A stretch of 40,233 nt of DNA from an uncultured Oscillospiraceae bacterium (GTDB taxonomy: Bacteria > Bacillota > Clostridia > Oscillospirales > Ruminococcaceae), in contig CAJUSD010000031.1 of NCBI GenBank assembly GCA_910589145.1, positions 1 through 40,233 of the forward strand, in the 5' to 3' direction. How positions within the stretch are numbered: the first letter of the stretch is position 1; the number at the start of each line of letters is the position of its first letter. Made by a program: the position numbers and the translations under genes. The notes beneath the pieces are model-generated. The model saw only the letters and a program-made list of their open reading frames with translations, ran no database searches and had not been told where the DNA came from. Shown piece after piece: positions 33,266-40,233 of this stretch.

Positions 33266-34192
33266 TCACCCTTCCAGAAATTGATTAATGATGTCATAAG
33301 TCTTTTTAACCAGTTCAAATCGGGCCGGAAGCGAAAAATAGCCATGCAGCGCGTCAGGGATTCGGTGAATCTCCACTTCATTCCCTGCCTCCCCTAACCG
33401 TTCGCCATAAGCTTCCCCTTCGTCCCGCAGGGGACAGTATTCTGCTGTAATAACTAGAGTTTTAGGCTGTCCGCTTAGATCCTTGGCCAGAAGCGGAGCA
33501 TAAAGGGGATTTTCTATATCCTCCGGCGCTGAACGGTATAACTCCAGATAGTCACAAACTCGTTTTGATGTGAGGAGATAGCCTGTCCCGTTTTCCCGGA
33601 CAGAAGGATATGGAGAGGTTTCGCTGTGGTTGTTGTATACAGCAGGGTAAATTAATATCTGCCTTCGGGGAACAAAGTCGCCCCTTTCCTTTGCCATAAG
33701 GGAGACCGCCGCTGTCAGATTTCCACCTGCACTGTCTCCTACTATTACAATATCTTCCTTCTGAACATGAAACAAGCCGCTTTCCTGAAAAATTTCCTGT
33801 ACAGCCGTGTAACAATCTTCCAGACCTTCCGGGAAACGGTGCTCCGGCGCTAGTCGATAGTCAATTGATGCAACGATACACTGTGTTAAATGCGCCATGT
33901 CAGTACATACACCAGTATAACTGTCTATATTCCCAGTTACCCAGCCTCCCCCGTGTATAAAGATCAGAACAGGGCGGTTTTTCAGATCCTCCGATGGGGA
34001 AAAAATACGAATGGGAATTTCATGGTCTGTACAGGGAACTTTATGATCCCATATTCTATATAAATCGGGACGTATCAGACGTTTGGAGGTAAAATTGGTT
34101 AGCCCGCGTTCCAGTTTATAAGTTTTTCGGATATCCAGTTCAGGATAGGACAATGCTTTTAAGGCCGCCTGCATCGCTTTATTGATTGCCAT
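33266..34192 (-). CDS. Alpha/beta hydrolase of the hormone-sensitive lipase family
   Basis: This 308-residue esterase-type enzyme has the oxyanion motif FIHGGGWVTG (HGGG at 80-83) and nucleophile elbow GDSAGGN (Ser154). ITAEYCPLRDEGEAYGERL contributes the Asp, and HRIPDALHGYFSL the catalytic His near residue 284. IDYRLAPEHRFPEGLEDCY is a strong family hallmark. It is the first gene of the operon with the acyltransferase and the membrane protein. It probably hydrolyses or exchanges an acyl ester; the substrate is unknown. No signal peptide is seen, so it acts in the cytoplasm. Confidence 0.92.
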   Translation of the reverse strand: MAINKAMQAALKALSYPELDIRKTYKLERGLTNFTSKRLIRPDLYRIWDHKVPCTDHEIPIRIFSPSEDLKNRPVLIFIHGGGWVTGNIDSYTGVCTDMAHLTQCIVASIDYRLAPEHRFPEGLEDCYTAVQEIFQESGLFHVQKEDIVIVGDSAGGNLTAAVSLMAKERGDFVPRRQILIYPAVYNNHSETSPYPSVRENGTGYLLTSKRVCDYLELYRSAPEDIENPLYAPLLAKDLSGQPKTLVITAEYCPLRDEGEAYGERLGEAGNEVEIHRIPDALHGYFSLPARFELVKKTYDIINQFLEG

Positions 34193-34217
34193 TTATTATT
34201 CTCCTGTTTTTTCTTTT

Positions 34218-34246
34218 ATTATAACTCAATTATGGACAGGTGTCTA
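34218..34246 (-). promoter_or_regulatory. Sigma-A promoter of the hydrolase-acyltransferase operon
   Basis: On the minus strand TAGACA (34246-34241) and TATAAT (34223-34218) are 17 bp apart, about 25 bp upstream of the start codon. Confidence 0.8.
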
Positions 34247-34289
34247 TATTTTTTCAAGTTTGAATGAAAATTTCATAGATGAAGGAAAA

Positions 34290-34554
34290 GGGCTTTTAAT
34301 GTCTGCATATCCAAACAGAAGGGCATCATTATTGAAAATGCAGCGTATTTCAGGTGGCAGCCTGGAAATGAGGATGAGATATTGTCAAAACAGAATTAAG
34401 TGAAGGACTTTGGAGAAAAGCACCCGCTGCAGATCTAAAAGAAAATTATGTGATATTAGTCTGTGCCTTCAATTATTTTGAACATGGGCTGGCTGTTTAT
34501 GAGGGGAAATCCTTCATGATGGGAGCTAATGATATCAGGACAAAAAATTTATAA
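34290..34554 (+). pseudogene. Frameshifted coding remnant
   Basis: One frame reads KGIIIENAAYFRWQPGNEDEI up to about 34385. The next continues as KTELSEGLWRKAPAADLKEN and goes on through VILVCAFNYFEHGLAVYEG and KSFMMGANDIRTKNL to a stop at 34552-34554. Both parts look like real protein, joined by a single frameshift near 34380, but there is no start codon with a ribosome binding site. I do not recognise the parent family. The rest of the gap (34555-34865) shows no supported gene. Confidence 0.45.
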
Positions 34555-34865
34555 GATGTTCCAAAAATGAGCAGAAAAGTTTGATCGTAAAATAAATAAG
34601 AATGCTTTTCACAAAAATAACGATATGAGGCTGGGATTCCATCCTCTTTTTTTATTTTTCGCGCATTTCAGAGGATTTTGTCCCCCGGTATAAGACATTC
34701 CCCTTTATTTCTTTTGTATTTCTTTGGAAAAGGTTCTGAAACCAACCAAAAAAACAATGCTTTTTCTTTTTGCGTCGGTGAAATCATTGGAACGCAGTTT
34801 TTCGTTTTGCTTCTGGCACACCTAACTTTTTCCGGTAAAAAAGACATAAAAGGGCCTTCAATACA

Positions 34866-34899
34866 GTGACAAACTCCGCTCCAGGGGAGCTGGTATAAT
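34866..34899 (+). promoter_or_regulatory. Long-spacer promoter of spoIIE
   Basis: GTGACA at 34866-34871 and TATAAT at 34894-34899 are separated by 22 bp. The -10 is extended (TGGTATAAT). GACAAA at the -35 resembles part of a Spo0A box. A GCTCC/GGAGC inverted repeat lies in the spacer. The B. subtilis spoIIG and spoIIE promoters have sigma-A hexamers with unusual 21-22 bp spacers activated by phosphorylated Spo0A, so the same mode is inferred. Confidence 0.55.
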
Positions 34900-34990
34900 C
34901 AGGATAGACTTCAGGAAAGCAGCTCTCCTATCAGTTTATGAAGACGCTTCTCAAAAAAGAACAGAAGTAGAAAAGAAAGGTGGATAAAAT

Positions 34991-37435
34991 ATGGAAAGCA
35001 GAGCAGATATTTACGGAGTAGGGATTTTAGAGAAGGGAAAACATTTTATCCGGCAGGCAGCCAACAGCCTGCAACGGGCAGCAGCAGTACTTTTTGGTAT
35101 ATTGTTATCTAATGTGGTTTTACCTGGGGGAATATCTCCGTTTGGTGTGGCTTATGCGCTGGCAGCACCAATGGTTTTCCGAATACCAGCAGCAATCGGG
35201 ACAGCAATTGGATATATATTTTATTTTGCGGGGAAATTCGGCGGACTGATCCAAGGCGGGGCGTCTGGAGTTGCATGGGAATATTTATGCGGCCTGGTTC
35301 TGGCACTTGGGACAGAGAAAGGAGGAATTAAGCTTTTTGGGCAGAAACATGCGCAGACAGTGAGAATGTTGGGGGTGTTTTCAGCAGGAGTGATACCAGC
35401 GCTGGCGGTAAGCCTATTCAGCCAAACCAGCCGGACCAGCGTAAACGATTTAGTATTAATCGTTTGTCAAGGGGGAATGGCAGTAGGAGCATGCTGGCTG
35501 TTTCAGAGGGCGTTCCGCTGGATAAATATAGAGCGAACCAGTCTGGTATCCAACGCCTCCCCGCGGGATCGCCCCGAATCCGCAGATGTGGCAAGTATCC
35601 TTTTGACGGCAGGCTTGCTGTCTGGAGCTTTATCCCGCTTATGTATTGGAAGGATATCTATAGGAAGGGTGCTTGCACTTGCCGCGATCCTCCTGTGCAG
35701 CTGCCGGAAAACAAATGGTTCTGGCTTAGGAGCAGCAGCTGGCGTTACAGCAGGGGTTTTAGCGGCCCTCTGCGGTCCCCAGAGAGGGTTAGGCAGTATT
35801 GCAGGGGAAGCTCTACCAGGTATTTGGGGAATTGGAGGACTCCTTTCCGGCCTGTTTGCACCTTTAGGTCGAGGGTTCTGCTGTGCTGCAATGCTTTTAG
35901 GGGAAACTGCCTCCATATTCCTGTTTGCCCAGGATGAAAGAATGTACATTCTTCTAGTGGAAGCGTTGGCAGCAAGTATATTGTTTTTAATGATTCCAAC
36001 CAAAGCGGTGAATTTAACCGGGCGTTGGCTGGGGGGAAGTATGCCGGGAAACGGCGGGACAGCAGTCGGGGAGCTGCTGCTGTCCCGGCTTCACAATGCA
36101 GGCTCCGCACTGGCAGATATTGCCAAGACAACCGAGGCTGTTTCCGAGCGCCTTTTGGAACGGGACCTCCCCCGTTCCGATGCGCCTGACAGAATATATC
36201 AGAATACCATGCGGACGGTTTGCCGCCGCTGTGCTAACGGTATGGTATGCTGGACAGAACATTATTCGGATACCATCGCTGGAATTAACCGTCTGCATCA
36301 GCTGATACAAAAATCAGAGGGGGCGGTAGATGGAAAGGATGTTTCCGCCTGTTTTTCTCAGGGGTGCGTTCAGCCGGATAAGCTTGCAATACAGGCAGAA
36401 CGGGATTTTCGGGAAAATTTGGCTGAAAAAGAAAAAAAGCGGGTTTCAACCCGCGTGAGAGGTGTGGTAACAGATCAATTTGAAGGGCTTTCTATGGTTA
36501 TGGAAGGAATGGCGCGCCAAATGCGCGATTTGTGCCGGGCAAATCCTGCTTTATGTAAACAAATCGAAGAATTTTGCGTAAAAAACCGGTTGGATGCCAG
36601 GGAAATTAACTGTTATGAGAATTCCGGCGGGAGGATGACCGCTGAACTGGTTCTCCCTTTCCGGCGTATGGAACGTGTGGATAAAGCAGATCTGGCTGTT
36701 TCTATGGGGGAACTATGCGACCGGGACTTTGAACTGCCGGAGGTAGAAGCCTGTAACAATGACGCTTCTGTCCGACTGCGTTTCCGGGAACAGACCTGTT
36801 TTCAGCTGATTACTGGATCAGCCCAGATATGCGTTTCAAATTCTCATATCTGCGGGGATAGCTGTAATACCTTCCAGGATGGGGAGAAGCATGCGGCAAT
36901 GCTGATTAGCGACGGGATGGGGACCGGCGCACGTGCCGCTATGGATTCGGCTATGGCTTCCGGGCTGCTTTCACGGCTGCTTTGCGCCGGCATTGGGCCA
37001 GCCGCTGCACTGAAGCTTGTGAATGGGGCTTTGCTTGTCAAGTCTGAAGATGAGTCCCTTGCTACAGTTGATTTGGTCAATGTGGACCTATATACTGGGA
37101 AGGCAGAATTTTTTAAGGCGGGTGCTGCTCCAACCTTCCTGCGGCGGGGCGGGCATGCAGGAAGCGTTGAGGCGGCTTCCCTTCCAGCGGGGATTTTAAA
37201 TAATGTTGCATTTGAACACGCTGCTGTAGCTCTGAGGGATGGGGACCTCATTGTTATGGTTTCGGATGGTGCAATACAGAATGGAGGCGATTGGATTTTA
37301 GAGGAATTGGAAAAATACAGGGGGAGAGATCCCGACTGGTTTGCAGAACACTTGGCAAAATGTGCCAAAGCCAGAACGCAGGACGGAAAGGAGGATGATA
37401 TTACCATTCTGGTGGGGATGGTAATTGCAGCGTAG
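34991..37435 (+). CDS. spoIIE: Stage II sporulation protein E (PP2C-type phosphatase)
   Basis: This 814-residue protein dephosphorylates the anti-anti-sigma factor SpoIIAA in the forespore, activating sigma F, and also takes part in polar division. The first 340 or so residues are very hydrophobic, with about ten TM helices. A central regulatory region follows (about 350-590), with CxxC-like RRCANGMVCW. The C-terminal PP2C domain has GDSCNTFQ, ISDGMGTGARA (near 638-648), VDLYTGKAEFFKAGAAPTF, MVSDG and GKEDDITILV, covering the metal-binding aspartates. Length matches the family. AGAAAGGTGG precedes the ATG. Control by the long-spacer promoter is inferred. It is good evidence for an endospore former. 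Confidence 0.96.
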   Translation: MESRADIYGVGILEKGKHFIRQAANSLQRAAAVLFGILLSNVVLPGGISPFGVAYALAAPMVFRIPAAIGTAIGYIFYFAGKFGGLIQGGASGVAWEYLCGLVLALGTEKGGIKLFGQKHAQTVRMLGVFSAGVIPALAVSLFSQTSRTSVNDLVLIVCQGGMAVGACWLFQRAFRWINIERTSLVSNASPRDRPESADVASILLTAGLLSGALSRLCIGRISIGRVLALAAILLCSCRKTNGSGLGAAAGVTAGVLAALCGPQRGLGSIAGEALPGIWGIGGLLSGLFAPLGRGFCCAAMLLGETASIFLFAQDERMYILLVEALAASILFLMIPTKAVNLTGRWLGGSMPGNGGTAVGELLLSRLHNAGSALADIAKTTEAVSERLLERDLPRSDAPDRIYQNTMRTVCRRCANGMVCWTEHYSDTIAGINRLHQLIQKSEGAVDGKDVSACFSQGCVQPDKLAIQAERDFRENLAEKEKKRVSTRVRGVVTDQFEGLSMVMEGMARQMRDLCRANPALCKQIEEFCVKNRLDAREINCYENSGGRMTAELVLPFRRMERVDKADLAVSMGELCDRDFELPEVEACNNDASVRLRFREQTCFQLITGSAQICVSNSHICGDSCNTFQDGEKHAAMLISDGMGTGARAAMDSAMASGLLSRLLCAGIGPAAALKLVNGALLVKSEDESLATVDLVNVDLYTGKAEFFKAGAAPTFLRRGGHAGSVEAASLPAGILNNVAFEHAAVALRDGDLIVMVSDGAIQNGGDWILEELEKYRGRDPDWFAEHLAKCAKARTQDGKEDDITILVGMVIAA

Positions 37436-37462
37436 CCATTGGGCACAGGCATAAGCTGCGAC

Positions 37463-38350
37463 CTACAGGATGCCATTTCCAGCTGACAGCTCGGTCATAA
37501 CAAGGACTTTTGCGCGGGAGTCTTTTGGATTGACAGAGGGTTGGCTGGAATTGGAGTTTTTGCTTGATGATTGGGCGGAGCTGGGGGAAATTTCCAAAAG
37601 CGTACAATTATAAGTAAGATATTTTCCTGTAGGATGAAAGGAGGCGTCTATCATGGAGCCGCCGCCGCTGCTGGAAATCCATACCCCCGGCGTTCCCTTC
37701 GATAATTCAGCGGAAAAATCATAGTCCATAACTGCGAAATCCGTTGCTGGTGCGAATTGGTAAACGCCGCCTGCAGGCAGTGGGAAAATTTGGGACATAT
37801 ATTTCCCAGGAAAAAGCAGGAAAGTTTTAAGAACCTCCTCTATGGGCGGGAGTTGCTCTAAACTAACCGCTAGATCCTTTTGTCTTTGCTTTTTTTCAGT
37901 CATTTGCAGATACAGGGTGGATTCAGCAGGATAATATTTCATTTCCCACAGGCTGTACCGTTCCTTCTCTGGAACGGCTAAGGAAAAAACAAAATCCGTT
38001 ATTATTCCATTGCTGTCTACCGTTGCAGTAGGAGGTGCGTAAAGGTAAATCATATCAGATTCTTTCAGTTCCATTTTTAAGCGGGCGCTCCGCAGTGTTT
38101 TTTGGGTGAAGACGGTTTCCCAGGAAATATCCTGTTCAAGAATCGTATCATCCTCCGACGTATGGAAAATGGAAACGGTTACTGCAATATACAGACATAT
38201 CAGCACAACAGCGCAGGTTGTTGCTATCTGAAATTTTGGACTGTGCAGAACATCCGTTGAAGACCATTTCTGAATTTGCTTTTTTAAGCCGGAAACGGCG
38301 GGCTTTTTTTTCTGCTTTCGGGACGTTTTGCGGGTTGGCGCTTTTGCCAT
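37463..38350 (-). CDS. Single-pass membrane protein of unknown function
   Basis: This 295-residue protein has a very basic N-terminus (MAKAPTRKTSRKQKKKPA), one TM segment (about 43-63, IATTCAVVLICLYIAVTVSIF), then an extracytoplasmic domain of about 230 residues. A Ser/Asn/Gln-rich tail (SSAQSSSKNSNSSQPSVN) lies near the end. No cysteine or catalytic motif stands out, and I recognise no family. The start is supported by GAGGTG upstream. It is convergent with spoIIE (27 bp between stops). A role at the cell surface or in the spore envelope is possible but only by position. Confidence 0.78.
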   Translation of the reverse strand: MAKAPTRKTSRKQKKKPAVSGLKKQIQKWSSTDVLHSPKFQIATTCAVVLICLYIAVTVSIFHTSEDDTILEQDISWETVFTQKTLRSARLKMELKESDMIYLYAPPTATVDSNGIITDFVFSLAVPEKERYSLWEMKYYPAESTLYLQMTEKKQRQKDLAVSLEQLPPIEEVLKTFLLFPGKYMSQIFPLPAGGVYQFAPATDFAVMDYDFSAELSKGTPGVWISSSGGGSMIDASFHPTGKYLTYNCTLLEISPSSAQSSSKNSNSSQPSVNPKDSRAKVLVMTELSAGNGIL

Positions 38351-38515
38351 ATTGTTTCACCTCGTTATGATAGGGTTGTGGGGCCGGCTGAAATGGAGCG
38401 GGCCTGCTGCACTTTGTGAAAAAAGTCGTATTTGCAGATACCTTTATTATATCAAATTTATTTGGCTGGAAAAAGGATACATTTGTTACAATACCTTTTC
38501 AATTAATTGTACAAG

Positions 38516-38542
38516 TTGTATGGTTTTATTTTTTACATACAA
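38516..38542. promoter_or_regulatory. Inverted repeat upstream of the DUF4830 gene
   Basis: TTGTATG (38516-38522) and CATACAA (38536-38542) form a 7-bp inverted repeat with a T-rich 13-base centre, about 85 bp before the start codon. It could be an operator or hairpin. No convincing sigma-A promoter was found in 38351-38627; a sporulation sigma factor is possible. Confidence 0.3.
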
Positions 38543-38627
38543 TTTTAGGGGAAAAGACGGATATTTTATCCATGCAAAGCATAGCAATTAATACAAGTTC
38601 TATTTTATACAAAAGAGGTGAAAGAGG

Positions 38628-39137
38628 ATGCTCTTTTTTTCTCTGAGATTTGGGAAAAAGCAAAGAACCTTTCTGGCGGCAATATGTTGTGGGGCGGCGG
38701 TGTTCTTAGCGGGCTGGGGGCTAACAGCTTTTAACAACCGTACCTCTCAAAAAGATGAAGCTATGCCCGTATCGGCACAAGCAAAGGCGGATATAGGCGA
38801 TATTTCTGTCAACGAGGGCAGACTGGCGTTTCTTCAGGACTTAGGATATCAAACAGAACCAGAGCCAGAGGAAATAATAGAAGTTTTGATTCCTGGGGCG
38901 TTTGACACAGCTTATGAAAATTATAATGCTCTGCAGAAACAGCAAGGGTATGATCTGGAAAAATATAAAGGGAAAAAGGTGAAACGCTACCGATATAAAA
39001 TTTTGAATTATCCAGGAAAAAATGTTTCGGCAGAAGCTACACTGCTAATATATAAGGGTGAAGTTATTGGCGGGGACATAACCATTGGCGGAGAAGTAAC
39101 ACAAGTTCGAGAATTGGCCCTTCCCGATGGAACATAA
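38628..39137 (+). CDS. Membrane-anchored DUF4830 protein
   Basis: This 169-residue protein has one N-terminal TM/signal segment (about 14-33, FLAAICCGAAVFLAGWGLTA) and a short linker. A DUF4830 domain spans about 62-165. It includes GRLAFLQDLGYQTEPEPEE, IPGAFDTAYENYNALQKQQG, the run YDLEKYKGKKVKRYRYKILN and, near the C-terminus, VIGGDITIGGEV. The family is common in sporulating Clostridia and has no known function. GAGGTGAAAGAGG precedes the ATG. Confidence 0.85.
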   Translation: MLFFSLRFGKKQRTFLAAICCGAAVFLAGWGLTAFNNRTSQKDEAMPVSAQAKADIGDISVNEGRLAFLQDLGYQTEPEPEEIIEVLIPGAFDTAYENYNALQKQQGYDLEKYKGKKVKRYRYKILNYPGKNVSAEATLLIYKGEVIGGDITIGGEVTQVRELALPDGT

Positions 39138-39232
39138 ATATGATAGACTGGTAGAAAACATTGGGCAGGGGAAGGTATCCTTTAAGTTTTCAGATCATCC
39201 TCCGCCTGATGGAAAAGGGACGGGATTATAAA

Positions 39233-39961
39233 ATGGAACAGGTCAGGCTGGACAAAGCTGTTGCATCCCTGGGAGAGCTTTCCAGGCGGGATGTGAAAAA
39301 GCTGGCGGCACAAGGACAGGTAACAGTTAATGGCAAAGTGGTAAAGCGGGTGGAGGAAAAAATTACCCCGGATACAGACAGGGTATGTATTGGAGGTAAG
39401 TTGCTGAATCTGAACCCGCATATATACCTTATGCTGAATAAACCGGAAGGAGTGGTCAGCGCCTCCAGAGATGAGAAAGAAAAAACCGTTGTAGACCTTG
39501 TACCGAGGGAATTATTCCGAAGGGGGATTTTCCCAGCGGGCAGATTGGACAAGGATACCACTGGTTTTGTATTACTTACCAATGACGGCGAATTGGCCCA
39601 TCGCATTCTTTCCCCCAAAAACCATATTCCAAAGGTTTATATAGCGGTATTGGATTTACCAATAGACGAAGATACAATAAGGATGTTTGCAGAGGGAATG
39701 GAATTGAAAAATGGGGAAGTCTGTAAACCGGCTTCTTTGGCGCATGAACCCTCTTGGGAGGCGCAGCCTGCCGCTAGGATTGTGCTTAGGGAAGGCATTT
39801 ACCACCAGATTAAAAGAATGTTTGCCAAAACGGGAAGGGAAGTTTTGGCATTGAAAAGGATTTCTATGGGAGGAGTTTCCCTTGACCCATCCCTTGCGCC
39901 TGGATGCTGCCGCGAATTGACAGAAATAGAACGGGAGCACCTGTTAGATGGTTTTCATTGA
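39233..39961 (+). CDS. RsuA/RluB-family pseudouridine synthase
   Basis: This 242-residue enzyme has an N-terminal S4 RNA-binding domain (VRLDKAVASLGELSRRDVKKL) and a catalytic domain. The active-site motif is PAGRLDKDTTGFVLLTNDGELAH, with the catalytic Asp in GRLDKDT. The ending IYHQIKRMFAKTGREVLALKRI is typical. It probably modifies a uridine of 16S rRNA (RsuA type) or 23S rRNA (RluB/E/F types). The frame is open from 39161, but the S4 domain starts at MEQVRLDKA, so 39233 is used; only a weak GGGACGGGA precedes it. It follows the DUF4830 gene by about 95 bp. Confidence 0.92.
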   Translation: MEQVRLDKAVASLGELSRRDVKKLAAQGQVTVNGKVVKRVEEKITPDTDRVCIGGKLLNLNPHIYLMLNKPEGVVSASRDEKEKTVVDLVPRELFRRGIFPAGRLDKDTTGFVLLTNDGELAHRILSPKNHIPKVYIAVLDLPIDEDTIRMFAEGMELKNGEVCKPASLAHEPSWEAQPAARIVLREGIYHQIKRMFAKTGREVLALKRISMGGVSLDPSLAPGCCRELTEIEREHLLDGFH

Positions 39962-40000
39962 CAAGCTAATGTGTGAGAGGAACCTGAGACAAGTATGACC

Positions 40001-40080
40001 TAAAATGGATTAAAAGGGTTTTAGGGCTTTATAAGCTGTTTTCATTTTAACAACCAACTTTTTATCAAATCCACTTTTAG
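40001..40080. repeat. Imperfect inverted repeat next to the terminal element
   Basis: CTAAAATGGATT near 40000 is nearly complementary to AAATCCACTTTTAG near 40067-40080. The pair encloses about 55 AT-rich bases after the pseudouridine synthase gene. It may be a transcript end or part of the adjoining repeat element. Confidence 0.35.
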
Positions 40081-40086
40081 AACCTG

Positions 40087-40233
40087 TATTCATAACCGAG
40101 GGATGCCGGATGGATGAGGATTTTTCCCGTCAGACAAGGAGATTTTCCGCAGCCATACTGACGTATGGCAAGGGAAACCGACGCAGTATGGCGGGAAAAA
40201 GACCAGCCGGACGGCGTGCAGCGGTTGTGAATA
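40087..40233. repeat. Large palindromic intergenic element, cut by the window end
   Basis: TATTCATAACCG (40087-40098) pairs with CGGTTGTGAATA (40222-40233), one wobble. Inside, TTTTTCCCG (40121-40129) pairs with CGGGAAAAA (40192-40200). GCCATAC/GTATGGC (40152-40169) forms a core hairpin, and a third related arm CAGTATGGC lies at 40184-40192. The 147 bp visible contain no gene. The outer arm is still pairing at the last base, so the element probably extends a little further. It looks like a MITE-like or dispersed palindromic repeat; no other copy is in this window. Confidence 0.65.

Noticed and set aside
35503..36003. Long antisense open frames within spoIIE (also 36844-37476)
   Set aside because: They overlap a full, well-supported SpoIIE frame and show no start signals.
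1..40233. CRISPR arrays, prophage or integrase modules
   Set aside because: No regularly spaced direct repeats, no cas genes, and no integrase, capsid or transposase genes were seen in any frame.

Overview
The window looks like chromosome from a low-to-moderate GC, endospore-forming anaerobic Firmicute, probably a Clostridia of the Oscillospiraceae/Ruminococcaceae type. The pointers are a full-length SpoIIE, strong GGAGG-type ribosome binding sites, AT-rich intergenic DNA with textbook sigma-A promoters and stem-plus-T-run terminators, a TPP riboswitch driving a ThiT-like thiamine transporter, and four-helix-bundle chemoreceptors. This placement is inferred from gene content, as there is no rRNA. 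I see no prophage, CRISPR array or transposase gene.

Layout, left to right. (1) 1-2728: promoter, about 180-nt structured leader and an EF-G paralogue lacking the usual catalytic histidine. (2) 2810-7841: purine block of an NCS2 purine permease behind a structured leader, adenine deaminase (ade) and an MFS transporter. (3) 7842-11624: a GC-rich foldable segment, a small Tic20/DUF4870-like membrane protein, and a two-domain AAA protein whose first ATPase module is degenerate. (4) 11654-14173: tRNA-Lys(UUU) and a Cache-type chemoreceptor on the minus strand. (5) 14305-17324: a TrpXYZ-type ABC transporter (lipoprotein, permease, ATPase), followed by a decayed coding remnant. (6) 17720-20686, minus strand: pyridoxamine kinase, rimI, tsaD and a histidine phosphatase. 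(7) 20999-27329: three tandem paralogous chemoreceptors, each with its own near-identical promoter and its own terminator. (8) 27371-29330: tcdA, a two-TM protein and a YhcH/TabA-like protein. (9) 29329-31261, minus strand: a DUF2156 protein and riboswitch-controlled thiT. (10) 31291-34246, minus strand: alpha/beta hydrolase, condensation-fold acyltransferase and a frameshifted zinc-ribbon membrane protein, behind one strong promoter. (11) 34290-40233: a second coding remnant, spoIIE with a spoIIG/spoIIE-like long-spacer promoter, two anchored hypothetical proteins, an RsuA-family pseudouridine synthase, and a large inverted-repeat element cut by the window end.

Genes that work together: permease plus adenine deaminase (adenine salvage to hypoxanthine); TsaD and TcdA (t6A formation, then cyclisation to ct6A on ANN-decoding tRNAs such as the tRNA-Lys here); four chemoreceptors with no che or flagellar genes nearby; and a hydrolase/acyltransferase/membrane-protein operon of unknown product.

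The best candidate for something undescribed is a diverged pair of about 275-nt intergenic elements (4419-4701 and 8789-9061). They share three sequence blocks at nearly constant spacing and have hairpins at equivalent places with different sequences, which suggests an unnamed structured RNA or regulatory element. Other points of interest are the structured leader of the purine permease, the shared IGGKY C-terminus of the tandem chemoreceptors, an A8 slippery frameshift in the membrane-protein gene, and the 22-bp promoter spacer of spoIIE.
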